Of a DNA stretch of 31,319 nucleotides, positions 1 to 7,397 are shown one piece after another; positions within the stretch are counted from its first letter, which is position 1, and every line of letters begins with the position of its first letter. Position numbers and translations under genes: made by a program. Under the pieces are notes generated by a model. It saw only the letters and a list, made by a program, of their open reading frames with translations. It was not told the DNA's origin and did no database searches. Origin of the DNA: an uncultured Blautia sp. (GTDB lineage: Bacteria > Bacillota_A > Clostridia > Lachnospirales > Lachnospiraceae); NCBI GenBank assembly GCA_905209435.1, contig CAJLTE010000031.1, forward strand, positions 1-31,319. The letters are read 5' to 3'.

Positions 1-28
1 TGTTACTAATCGGGTGAGGGCTTGACCA
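1..28 (+). rRNA. 23S rRNA, 3' terminal fragment
   Basis: The first bases (TACTAAT, then GAGGGCTTGACC) match the conserved 3' end of clostridial 23S rRNA, where CTTGACC pairs with the GGTCAAG-type 5' end. Only the tail of the gene is inside the window, and the exact mature end is uncertain by a few bases. No 5S rRNA is seen before the following terminator and tRNA. Confidence 0.75.
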
Positions 29-117
29 AGAAACGCAGGTTAAGAATTGATTCAAAGAGTTTGATTAACGATCAACAAGCATGTATGTAGTTTTGAGAGT
101 ACAATGTAAAAAAATTT

Positions 118-138
118 GTGGCCAACAGCCACTTTTTC
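118..138 (+). terminator. Intrinsic terminator after 23S rRNA
   Basis: A GTGGC/GCCAC stem with a CAACA loop (118-132) is preceded by an A-rich run and followed by TTTTT at 133-137. It ends nine bases before the tRNA, so the tRNA is either made by read-through of the rRNA operon or from a start not recognised here. Confidence 0.6.
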
Positions 139-146
139 TTGTATAT

Positions 147-217
147 AGGGGATTGGTCAAATGGTATGATAGGGGTCTCCAAAACCTTTGGTGGGAGTTC
201 GATTCTCTCATCCCCTG
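147..217 (+). tRNA. tRNA-Trp (anticodon CCA)
   Basis: The acceptor stem AGGGGAT/ATCCCCT pairs over seven bases. The D stem is GTCA/TGAT. The anticodon stem GGGGT/ACCTT carries the loop CTCCAAA, giving anticodon CCA. The T arm is GGGAG-TTCGATT-CTCTC. The discriminator base is G, as expected for bacterial tRNA-Trp. The 3' CCA is not encoded (GCTA follows the stem), so it must be added by CCA transferase. Confidence 0.93.
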
Positions 218-225
218 CTATTAGT

Positions 226-268
226 AACGCTGAAAAGTCTTGTAGATCAGGATTTTTCAGCGTTTTTT
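226..268 (+). terminator. Intrinsic terminator after tRNA-Trp
   Basis: The arms AACGCTGAAAA (226-236) and TTTTTCAGCGTT (253-264) form a long stem that runs into a T tract ending at 268. It isolates the rRNA/tRNA unit from the downstream caspase operon. Confidence 0.8.
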
Positions 269-467
269 AATTTTCTATATTGTTGTTTATGAGATGCTTT
301 GAAAAAGGTATCTTTTTTTATTAATTTGTCGTCTACCAGGAGACCAATTAGGTAATATATAGAAATAAAATATAAATACACAGAAATAGTAAACCAGGAT
401 TGCATAGAGTTTCATTCTTTTAAATGATAAAATATAGGCATAATCATAAAAATATAGGAGATATATG

Positions 468-992
468 ATGAGTTTGGAAAATGCCTTTATAGAACAGCTG
501 GCTCAATATATAGAAATAAATTATAAGGAATATTTACCAGTAACAGATGAAAATATACTTTACGAAAAATATGCACCCTTCGTAGATATTCCTGAACGAA
601 AAGAACTGACCAGAGATCAGTCCATGGATCTGCAGCATCTTTTGGACGAAGCGGGAGATTCTTTTCATGAAAAGCTTTTTGAATTGATAGATAAGAGTGG
701 GATGTCAGATGTTGAAGTATATAAAAGAGCATGTATTGACAGAAGATTATTTTCGAAGATTAGAAGTAATCCAGCTTATCATCCCGGAAAGAGTACAGTG
801 CTGGCACTTGTATTTGCATTAAAGTTGGATATAAAAGCAGCAAGAGATCTTTTAGCCAGGGCGGAATATGCACTTTCTCCACCTAACAAAGGCGATCTGA
901 TCATAAAATATTTTATTGAGCATCAGGTGTACGATCTTATGGCATTAAATTTCACCTTAGAAGAATATGGGCAGCCAATACTTGGAGAATAA
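468..992 (+). CDS. HTH-like small protein of the caspase operon
   Basis: This is a 174-residue soluble protein. Residues about 60-174 are helical and resemble a Cro/C1-like helix-turn-helix fold common in Firmicutes (segments DVEVYKRACIDRRLFSKIRS, ALVFALKLDIKAARDLL and DLIIKYFIEH). In my recollection such proteins are often encoded beside macro-domain, VWA or caspase-like genes, but I cannot name a validated function. Two ATG codons stand in tandem at 465 and 468. AGGAG at 456-460 lies four bases from the first and seven from the second, so the second is the better start. The gene is first in a three-gene unit, with 30 bases to the next. It could be a regulator, a specificity subunit or a protease partner or substrate. 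Confidence 0.75.
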   Translation: MSLENAFIEQLAQYIEINYKEYLPVTDENILYEKYAPFVDIPERKELTRDQSMDLQHLLDEAGDSFHEKLFELIDKSGMSDVEVYKRACIDRRLFSKIRSNPAYHPGKSTVLALVFALKLDIKAARDLLARAEYALSPPNKGDLIIKYFIEHQVYDLMALNFTLEEYGQPILGE

Positions 993-1022
993 CTGGTAAG
1001 ATCCGGAAAGGAGATAATTAAT

Positions 1023-1226
1023 ATGTCATCACTTACAAAACAGGAAAGAACAGCAAAAATTGGAGAAATCGTGGAAAAAGTCACACAGATGACAGATGAA
1101 CAGCTGGGAAATATTCATGAATATACATCGGATGAATTCGAAGAACCAAACCATGAAGCGGAGGCATTAAATGCAGTGATTCGATTGAGTCGAAAATATG
1201 GAAAAAATAAAGATGAGGTCAGATAA
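1023..1226 (+). CDS. Small acidic hypothetical protein (67 aa)
   Basis: I do not recognise this 67-residue protein. It has a basic N-terminal helix (about 1-20), an acidic middle (SDEFEEPNHEAEA, about 36-48) and a charged C-terminal helix ending KYGKNKDEVR. The start is supported by AAAGGAG eight bases upstream. Its stop is three bases before the caspase start, which suggests tight co-translation and a stoichiometric relationship. By analogy with toxin-inhibitor or enzyme-adaptor pairs, it could be an inhibitor, adaptor or cleavage substrate of the protease. That is inference from position and size only. There is no membrane segment or signal peptide. Confidence 0.7.
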   Translation: MSSLTKQERTAKIGEIVEKVTQMTDEQLGNIHEYTSDEFEEPNHEAEALNAVIRLSRKYGKNKDEVR

Positions 1227-1229
1227 CAG

Positions 1230-2741
1230 ATGGGAAAGTTTTACTCATTATTAACTTCAGTTGGAATATATGAACAAAATTTGAGCCTTCCATCCTATGA
1301 GATGGATCTTAAATTAATGGAAAATGCATTAATAGAAGGTCTAAGGCTTTCGAAGGATACAATAAGAACTCTAGGGAGTTCTGGAATTGTAAAGATGAGA
1401 AGTTTTGTGCGTGCATTGATGGAATTTTCCAGTATGATTGAGGAAGAGGATGGATTTATTTTGTATTTTTCCGGTCATGGCTGCAATGGAGATCTGTGCT
1501 TTTCAGATGGAATGATCAATATTCAGAGCATCATTGATTTTGTAGAAAAGTTAAAATCAAAAAATAAAATTATTATTTTGGATTGCTGTTATTCTGGTAA
1601 ATTTTATGTTTCCGGAGCCAAACAAATGAAATTGGAGGAAGCGATCACTACTTTTGCAGGAAACGGAACGGTTGTTCTTGCTTCTTCATCATCTAATGAG
1701 AGTTCATGGCTCGGACCCGGGAAGAACCACAGTTTGTATACAGGAATGTTAACAACAGCAATGACTGTTAATCGAAGAATCCATAAAGGAAAAATTTCTA
1801 TTTTTGATATCCATGAGGAAGTATTAGCTATTGCAAAAGCATGGAATAAAAACAACCCTAATAAGATGCAGCATCCAATATATCGAGGGAGAATCGGTGG
1901 TACCATATACTTTGAGGTGGAGAAATATACTTCGTATGAGACTTTACAAGTGTATCTGAAAGCAGAAAATTATACAATAAGAAATGTAGAGCCATTATCT
2001 TCAAGGAAAGAAAAACGTTTGGCAGTATTTGTAATGATATCGGAGAAATATTGTGCAGAAAAGCAATTAGCATTAATAACGAAAGAGATTGTATCCTATG
2101 TCCGAAATTTAAATGTATTTTCTACGGCAGTTTCAGAAACAAAATTTAAAAATATGTCAGCCAGGGCTGTATGGTGTTATTTTGGACATGATGAGAGTGA
2201 TATGGTCAATCATAGATATTTTGCCAGAAGTATATGGGCCTGCGACAGAAGTGGGAAAAAGAAATATTATTCAGAACAGAAAAATTCTTCAATAATAAGA
2301 GGTATATGGGTAACTACAGATTCTTTTTATGAATCCGTGCGCAGACTTCAGCAATCGGAACTTACCAGAGAGGAGTTCGAGTCCGGAATTCAGAAAACGT
2401 TATGCCAGACTACATCTTTGGCAGAACGATATATTGCAGATATCAGAGAAATTGATAATCAGACAAAAACAATTTCAGAAATTCGTGAAACATACAGAGA
2501 ATGGATCCGACAGGTATATGAGGAATATTTTAAAATGACGGAAATTCCCACAGTACCAGATGATCTGCATGATCGTTTCAACATAGTGGAAGATCTGGCA
2601 GGCTGTGTATTGGATATGGCACTTTTGCTGAATAAAGATGAAGAATATACAGATGGAAACCAGTGGCTGATAAAGAATAACATTCGAAAGTATTATGAAG
2701 GACTGGAAAAGCTGAAAATAATTGACGAAAAAGGTAGATAA
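1230..2741 (+). CDS. Caspase-fold (Peptidase C14) protease with unknown C-terminal domain
   Basis: This 503-residue protein carries a caspase/metacaspase-type domain at about residues 1-235. The catalytic His is H83 in YFSGHGC, and the catalytic Cys is C120 in LDCCYSG, the arrangement seen in metacaspases. Residues about 235-503 are an unrecognised region. It contains a possible alpha/beta segment (about 260-370, with SARAVWCYFGHDESD) and a long helical stretch (about 375-500). I see no CARF, SAVED or TPR signature, so direct activation by cyclic oligoadenylate is not evident. The protein has no signal peptide or membrane span. It is last in the three-gene unit, starting three bases after the preceding stop, and sits just upstream of a type III-A CRISPR locus. 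Bacterial caspase-like proteases often act as cell-death effectors in defence. That role is inferred here. Confidence 0.85.
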   Translation: MGKFYSLLTSVGIYEQNLSLPSYEMDLKLMENALIEGLRLSKDTIRTLGSSGIVKMRSFVRALMEFSSMIEEEDGFILYFSGHGCNGDLCFSDGMINIQSIIDFVEKLKSKNKIIILDCCYSGKFYVSGAKQMKLEEAITTFAGNGTVVLASSSSNESSWLGPGKNHSLYTGMLTTAMTVNRRIHKGKISIFDIHEEVLAIAKAWNKNNPNKMQHPIYRGRIGGTIYFEVEKYTSYETLQVYLKAENYTIRNVEPLSSRKEKRLAVFVMISEKYCAEKQLALITKEIVSYVRNLNVFSTAVSETKFKNMSARAVWCYFGHDESDMVNHRYFARSIWACDRSGKKKYYSEQKNSSIIRGIWVTTDSFYESVRRLQQSELTREEFESGIQKTLCQTTSLAERYIADIREIDNQTKTISEIRETYREWIRQVYEEYFKMTEIPTVPDDLHDRFNIVEDLAGCVLDMALLLNKDEEYTDGNQWLIKNNIRKYYEGLEKLKIIDEKGR

Positions 2742-2783
2742 AGTCTGAATTAACGCCAAATATGCAAATTAGACAATAATTAA

Positions 2784-2812
2784 TTGCTTTTTATGTATAA
2801 AAATCGTATAAT
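2784..2812 (+). promoter_or_regulatory. Near-consensus sigma-A promoter
   Basis: TTGCTT at 2784-2789 and TATAAT at 2807-2812 are separated by exactly 17 bases, so the start should be near 2819. It lies 43 bases after the caspase stop and reads towards the terminator at 2945 and cas6 at 3211. It is the best promoter seen for either a short RNA or the cas operon. Confidence 0.75.
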
Positions 2813-2818
2813 CTGATT

Positions 2819-2987
2819 AAGAAAATTGTTGAATTCTGATAAAAACCACACATAGTTTAATACAGCAAAGCAAGAAGTTTACATAACATAAAATCGACAG
2901 AACTGAGGTGAAATTTCGTAGTAAATATAATATCGGTGTGATGAAAACATTACTTTCTTTACAAAAATGAGAGAGTAATGTTTTTTT
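2819..2987 (+). ncRNA. Candidate short RNA or cas leader transcript
   Basis: A transcript of about 170 bases is expected between the promoter at 2784-2812 and the terminator at 2945-2987. No good coding frame is present. The only ATG frame of note (2941, nine codons, MKTLLSLQK) overlaps the 5' arm of the terminator and has a poor ribosome binding site. The RNA could be an independent small RNA or an attenuated leader of the cas genes. Both are inference from sequence signals. Confidence 0.3.
2945..2987 (+). terminator. Strong intrinsic terminator upstream of cas6
   Basis: The arms AACATTACTTTCT and AGAGAGTAATGTT enclose an A-rich loop and are followed by seven T residues (2981-2987). It can end transcripts from the caspase operon and from the promoter at 2784. 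No convincing promoter is seen between it and cas6. Confidence 0.8.
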
Positions 2988-3026
2988 ATTAAGAATTCAA
3001 AGGAAGAGATTTACTGGAGGGAAAGA

Positions 3027-3195
3027 ATGAAGACAATTAGAAGAAAAACAGGTATAGGATGGGAAGCATTGTTTCTGGGATTTAGTAAAGATCCACGAAG
3101 AAGGAACAAAAAAACGCAGCGAAGCCCAGGCAGAGCTTGCCAAGATTGAGGATGAACTGAAGCAGGCGTTACTGCAGGATGGGCAGAAGGTGTGA
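3027..3195 (+). pseudogene. Frameshifted small gene remnant before cas6
   Basis: GGAGGG followed by ATG at 3027 opens a 40-codon frame (MKTIRRKTGIGWEALFLGF...) that stops at 3147-3149. In the +1 frame a coding-like helical segment (KKRSEAQAELAKIEDEL, then KQALLQDGQKV) runs to a stop at 3193-3195. The two halves look like one short protein broken by a frameshift somewhere around 3085-3115, where there is a run of seven A residues at about 3108-3114. The parent family is not recognised. The remnant ends 15 bases before cas6. It could instead be a translated leader or a slippage site, but decay is the simplest reading. Confidence 0.4.
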
Positions 3196-3210
3196 TGGGA
3201 GGCTTTTTAA

Positions 3211-3951
3211 ATGTATGCAGAACTTAAAGTGGAATTTGATTCAAACGAAATTAATTTTCAACAGTCATCAAACTTGCAGGGAGTACTGATGGAGAATATT
3301 TCATCAGAATATGCGGAAAAGCTACATGGAAATCAGTTAAATCCATATAGTCAATGCATTTTAAAAGAAGAAGGAAAAACTATCTGGTATCTTAAAACAT
3401 TAAATACGGAAGCCTACGAAATGCTTTTGCTTCCAATGACAAAGCTTGATACGATTACGTTACGAAAAAAGAATAAAACAGTAAATTTATTAAATAAAAC
3501 AGTAAGGATCAAAGAAGATAAAGAACTGATAAAAGAATTCTATGAAAATAAATGTTCCAGATATTTGGAATTAAGTTTTAAAACGCCCACATCATTTAAA
3601 CGAGATGGAAAATATGTAATATATCCAGATTTAAGTTTAATATATGGAAGCCTTATGAGAAAGTTCAGTGCTGCATCGGAAGAGTTTAATATGTATGATG
3701 AAGATACATTAGAAGAACTTGTGACACAAAGTGAGATTGTAAGATATCGCTTACAGACAATACCGTTTCCATTGGAAAAAACGAACATTACAGGATTTAT
3801 AGGAAATATTTGTATCCATATCAAGGGTCCGGAAACAATGGCAAGGTATGTAAGGATGCTGGCAAAATTTGGAGAGTTTTCCGGTGTTGGAATAAAGACA
3901 GGAATGGGAATGGGTGCAATGAAATATATCAGGAGGAATGAAGATGACTGA
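3211..3951 (+). CDS. cas6: Cas6 CRISPR pre-crRNA endoribonuclease
   Basis: This 246-residue RAMP-fold ribonuclease cuts the CRISPR precursor within each repeat. H39 (in EKLHGN) sits where the general acid/base His of Cas6 is usually found. The C terminus carries the Gly-rich RNA-binding loop at about 221-236 (GEFSGVGIKTGMGMGA). Length and layout are typical. GGGAGG lies eight bases before the ATG. Cutting 3' of the repeat hairpin would leave an eight-base 5' tag ACGGAAAT or ACGGAAAC on each crRNA, as in other type III-A systems. The gene is first in the cas operon, and its 3' end overlaps cas10 by eight bases. Confidence 0.93.
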   Translation: MYAELKVEFDSNEINFQQSSNLQGVLMENISSEYAEKLHGNQLNPYSQCILKEEGKTIWYLKTLNTEAYEMLLLPMTKLDTITLRKKNKTVNLLNKTVRIKEDKELIKEFYENKCSRYLELSFKTPTSFKRDGKYVIYPDLSLIYGSLMRKFSAASEEFNMYDEDTLEELVTQSEIVRYRLQTIPFPLEKTNITGFIGNICIHIKGPETMARYVRMLAKFGEFSGVGIKTGMGMGAMKYIRRNEDD

Positions 3952-6319
3952 TGAAAAAATTAAACTGATTATAGGAAGTCTGCTTCATGATATTGGAAAA
4001 GTAGTATACAGAGAGGGGGATGATCGTAGAAATCACAGTATTTCCGGTTATGATTTTTTAAAGGAAAATGGTGGTATTGATGATAAAGAAATTTTAAATT
4101 GTGTAAGATATCATCATATATCTGCTTTGAAGGGGGCAAAACTGCAGGAAAATGATCTGGCGTATATTGTGTATCTTGCAGATAATATTGCAGCTTTTGC
4201 AGACAGGAGAAAGAAAGAGGGCGAAGATGTTTCCGGATTTGATCTGTCAGTTCCTTTGCAGAGTATTTTCAATATATTAAATGAAAATGATCAGGAATAT
4301 TATTATCTTCCGGGGGACATGGAAGATAAAGGGAATGTTAATTATCCAACTCCTGAAAAAAGAAGTTTTTCAAAAGAGTTTTATATGAAGATCCGACAGA
4401 GAGTGCTGGATAATTTCAAAGGAATGGATTGGAATGACGAATATCTGAATTCATTGTTAGCGGTGATGGAATCAAATCTTACTTATGTACCATCTTCTAC
4501 TTCAAAGGGAGAACTAAGTGATATTTCACTGTTTGATCATGTAAAGCTTACGGCTGCTATCGCCAGTTGCATGTATGACTATTTAAATGAAAACCATTTG
4601 AAATATAAAGAAGAGCTTCTGGATAAAAAGGATTTTTATGATAAAAAAGCTTTTTTATTATGTTCAATGGATATTTCAGGTATTCAGAAATTTATTTATA
4701 CGATCACGTCCAAAAATGCATTAAGAACTTTACGTGCAAGATCTTTTTATCTTGAAATCATGATGGAACATATCATTGATCTGTTGCTTGATAAGCTGGA
4801 GCTGTCCAGAGCGAATCTGTTATATTCAGGCGGAGGGCACTGTTATCTGCTTCTGGCTAACACAAAAAAGACAGTTGACAGGATAAATGAATTTCAAAAG
4901 GAATTAAAAGAATGGCTCCTGGAACAGTTTCAGATTGAATTGTATGTTGCTTTTGGTTATGTGGCATGTACTGGAAATGCTTTTCGTAATATTCCGGAGG
5001 GTAGTTATGGACAGTTATTCCGTGAGATGAGCAAAATGCTTTCAGAACAGAAACAACATAGATATTGTGCACAGGATATTATTAAGTTAAACCATAAAAA
5101 ACTCAGGGATTATTCCAGAGAATGTAGGGTTTGTAAAAGAATCGGGCGGGTAGATGATGAAGGTGTTTGCCCATTATGCAGGAAAATAGAAAGCTTGTCC
5201 AAGAATGTTCTGTATAGTGAGTTCTTTTCAGTGGTCCTGGGAAATTCAGAAGAAAAAAAGGGCATGCCATTACCAGGAGGCTGTTACCTTGTGGCAGATA
5301 CAAAAGAATCATTAAGCAGACGAATGGAAAAGGATGATCATTTTGTGCGTGCTTATTCCAAGAATAAAATGTATACCGGAAAACATATCGCGACTAAATT
5401 ATGGGTGGGAGATTATACTACAGGAGATACATTTGAGGAATTTGCAAAGAAATCAAAGGGAATTAACAGAATTGGAGTTTTACGTGCTGATGTAGATAGC
5501 CTTGGACAGGCTATTGTATCCGGTTTCCAGAGTAAAAGAAATGGAGACAGATATATGACTTTGTCGAGAACTGCGGCATTATCCAGACAGTTATCTATTT
5601 TCTTTAAATATTACATTCGATTTTTGTTAAAAAACGGTGAATATTCGCTGGAAGGAAATGAAGGTATAAAGGAACGTCAGGCCACGATCGTATATTCTGG
5701 TGGAGATGATGTATTTATTGTCGGTGCATGGAATGATGTAATAGAGCTTTCTGTAGATCTGCAAAAAATGTTCCGAAAATACACACAGGGAACATTAAGC
5801 ATTTCTGCAGGTATTGGTATTTATGAAGATTCATATCCTATTGCAGCTATCGCGCAGGAGACTGGAGCTATGGAGTCTGAATCGAAAAGAATGCCGAAAA
5901 AAAATGCAGTAACCATTATGGAAGATGGTGAGCGACATCTGGTGGAAGAAGATGAAGAGGAAAAAGAAATCAGTGACGGTACATATTCCTGGGAAGAATT
6001 TGATCAGGAAGTGATTCAGGAAAAATATAGAGCATTGAGTGAGTTCTTTGAGGATTTAGAAGACAGAGGTATGGCATTTTTGTACCGAATGTTGGAACTT
6101 GTACGTGGACATGAAGAAAAAATTAATTTTGCAAGGATGATGTATCTGCTTTCCAGACTGGAACCATCAGAAGAAGGACCGAAAAAAGAAAAATACAGAC
6201 AGCTATCAAAAAAGATGTATGAGTGGATCCAATCAGACCAGGATTGCAGACAGTTGAAAACAGCAATTAATCTTTATGCTTATATGAATCGGAAAGGAGA
6301 GGGTAAAGATGAGGATTAA
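3944..6319 (+). CDS. csm1: Cas10/Csm1, signature subunit of the type III-A complex
   Basis: This large subunit is 791 residues long with the start chosen here. It has an N-terminal HD nuclease domain with H15-D16 (LLHDIGK), a first palm-like domain beginning near residue 240 (MDISGIQKFIYTI), a zinc ribbon with C394, C397, C409 and C412, and a second palm with intact GGDD at 586-589 (SGGDDVF). It should therefore degrade single-stranded DNA and convert ATP to cyclic oligoadenylate on target RNA binding. An acidic linker (VEEDEEEKEISDG) precedes the C-terminal helical domain. Start choice: ATG at 3938 is one base from AGGAGG, while ATG at 3944 is seven bases away, so 3944 is preferred. The 3' end overlaps csm2 by 11 bases. 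Confidence 0.95.
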   Translation: MTDEKIKLIIGSLLHDIGKVVYREGDDRRNHSISGYDFLKENGGIDDKEILNCVRYHHISALKGAKLQENDLAYIVYLADNIAAFADRRKKEGEDVSGFDLSVPLQSIFNILNENDQEYYYLPGDMEDKGNVNYPTPEKRSFSKEFYMKIRQRVLDNFKGMDWNDEYLNSLLAVMESNLTYVPSSTSKGELSDISLFDHVKLTAAIASCMYDYLNENHLKYKEELLDKKDFYDKKAFLLCSMDISGIQKFIYTITSKNALRTLRARSFYLEIMMEHIIDLLLDKLELSRANLLYSGGGHCYLLLANTKKTVDRINEFQKELKEWLLEQFQIELYVAFGYVACTGNAFRNIPEGSYGQLFREMSKMLSEQKQHRYCAQDIIKLNHKKLRDYSRECRVCKRIGRVDDEGVCPLCRKIESLSKNVLYSEFFSVVLGNSEEKKGMPLPGGCYLVADTKESLSRRMEKDDHFVRAYSKNKMYTGKHIATKLWVGDYTTGDTFEEFAKKSKGINRIGVLRADVDSLGQAIVSGFQSKRNGDRYMTLSRTAALSRQLSIFFKYYIRFLLKNGEYSLEGNEGIKERQATIVYSGGDDVFIVGAWNDVIELSVDLQKMFRKYTQGTLSISAGIGIYEDSYPIAAIAQETGAMESESKRMPKKNAVTIMEDGERHLVEEDEEEKEISDGTYSWEEFDQEVIQEKYRALSEFFEDLEDRGMAFLYRMLELVRGHEEKINFARMMYLLSRLEPSEEGPKKEKYRQLSKKMYEWIQSDQDCRQLKTAINLYAYMNRKGEGKDED

Positions 6320-6704
6320 TGATAATAATTGTGTGGATAAAGCGGAAAATGTTATAAAGAAATTGGTGGAAGATTCAAAACAAAAATATAGAGGAAAAAT
6401 CAATATTGTTACAACCTCTAAGATAAGAAATCTGTTGGCTATGAATGCAGATATTTACAATCAGGTTCTTACAAAGTCTTCAGAAAAACTGGATGATGAG
6501 ATTTGTGGAAGAATTGAGTATCTTCGAGTGCGTTTTATGTATGAATGTGGGCGAGAACCTAAAGTAAAGGAATTTGTGCAGCAGGCAGAAATTTTAGAGA
6601 TACTCAAGGAGATCAAACAGAGCAAAAAAAATTATCTGTTATTCAGCAGATATATGGAGGCGCTGATCGCGTTTCATAAATATTATGGTGGAAAAGAACA
6701 GTAA
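6309..6704 (+). CDS. csm2: Csm2, small subunit of the Csm complex
   Basis: This 131-residue all-helical basic protein is in the usual place between csm1 and csm3. Csm2 forms the inner filament that contacts the crRNA-target duplex in the type III-A complex. The sequence is poorly conserved across the family, so the call rests on size, helical character (YLRVRFMYECGREPKVKEF) and gene order. The start overlaps the end of csm1, with GGAGAGGG upstream, consistent with coupled translation. Confidence 0.88.
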   Translation: MRINDNNCVDKAENVIKKLVEDSKQKYRGKINIVTTSKIRNLLAMNADIYNQVLTKSSEKLDDEICGRIEYLRVRFMYECGREPKVKEFVQQAEILEILKEIKQSKKNYLLFSRYMEALIAFHKYYGGKEQ

Positions 6705-6716
6705 GGGGGAAAGAAT

Positions 6717-7382
6717 ATGTACGCAAAAATTCAGATTTCAGGAGATATTTTAGTAAAGACAGGTATGCATATAGGTGGAAGCGGAGCCTTTGCTGCAATA
6801 GGAGCAGTAGATTCACCTGTTGTGAAAGATGTGAAAACAAATCTTCCTATGATACCAGGTAGTTCCTTAAAGGGAAAAATGAGAAGTCTTCTTGCCAAAG
6901 AATTCAATGAGCAGATAACAGAACCGAAAGGTGATCATGAGCGTATCAGCAGATTATTTGGATCTTCAGAAAAAAATAAGATCAAAAGAAGCAGGATTTT
7001 GTTTTCTGATATGGTATTAGCAAATGAACAGGAATTAAGAGAAGCAGGACTTCAGAGTATGACGGAAGTTAAATTTGAAAATTCTATTTCAAGACTTACT
7101 GCAGTAGCGAATCCGCGTCAGATTGAGAGAGCGGTCAGAGGGTCAGTTTTTGGATTGGATCTGATCTATGAAATGGAAAATGAGCAGGAATTTATAGAAG
7201 ATATGCAAACTCTGGCAGAGGGAATGAAATTATTACAGTACGATTATCTGGGAGGAAGTGGATCTCGTGGTTATGGTAAGATTCAGTTCAACAATGTGCA
7301 TGCAGAGGGTGTGATCGGCAATGTCGATAATATATTAATTGATAAATGTAATGAAATTCTCAAGGAAGTCGTAGACGCATAA
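6717..7382 (+). CDS. csm3: Csm3, backbone RNase of the Csm complex
   Basis: This 221-residue RAMP protein (Cas7 group) polymerises along the crRNA and cuts target RNA at six-base intervals. The catalytic Asp is D32 in IGAVDSPVVKD, equivalent to the known active-site Asp near position 33 of characterised Csm3. The RAMP Gly-rich motif PGSSLKG is at 47-53, and a second Gly-rich loop (YLGGSGSRGYGKI) is near the C terminus. AAGGGGG lies upstream of the ATG. Length is normal, and target RNA cleavage should be intact. Confidence 0.95.
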   Translation: MYAKIQISGDILVKTGMHIGGSGAFAAIGAVDSPVVKDVKTNLPMIPGSSLKGKMRSLLAKEFNEQITEPKGDHERISRLFGSSEKNKIKRSRILFSDMVLANEQELREAGLQSMTEVKFENSISRLTAVANPRQIERAVRGSVFGLDLIYEMENEQEFIEDMQTLAEGMKLLQYDYLGGSGSRGYGKIQFNNVHAEGVIGNVDNILIDKCNEILKEVVDA

Positions 7383-7397
7383 TGGAGGAGAGGGATT

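Noticed and set aside
400..433. Possible promoter for the caspase operon (TTGCAT with TAAAAT).
   Set aside because: The spacing is 22 bases, and the hexamer at the right spacing (AATGAT) is poor. A promoter is expected here but could not be fixed.
2941..2970. Leader peptide MKTLLSLQK controlling attenuation.
   Set aside because: The ribosome binding site is poor and the codons are not clearly enriched for one amino acid. It is kept only as a remark under the promoter-terminator finding.
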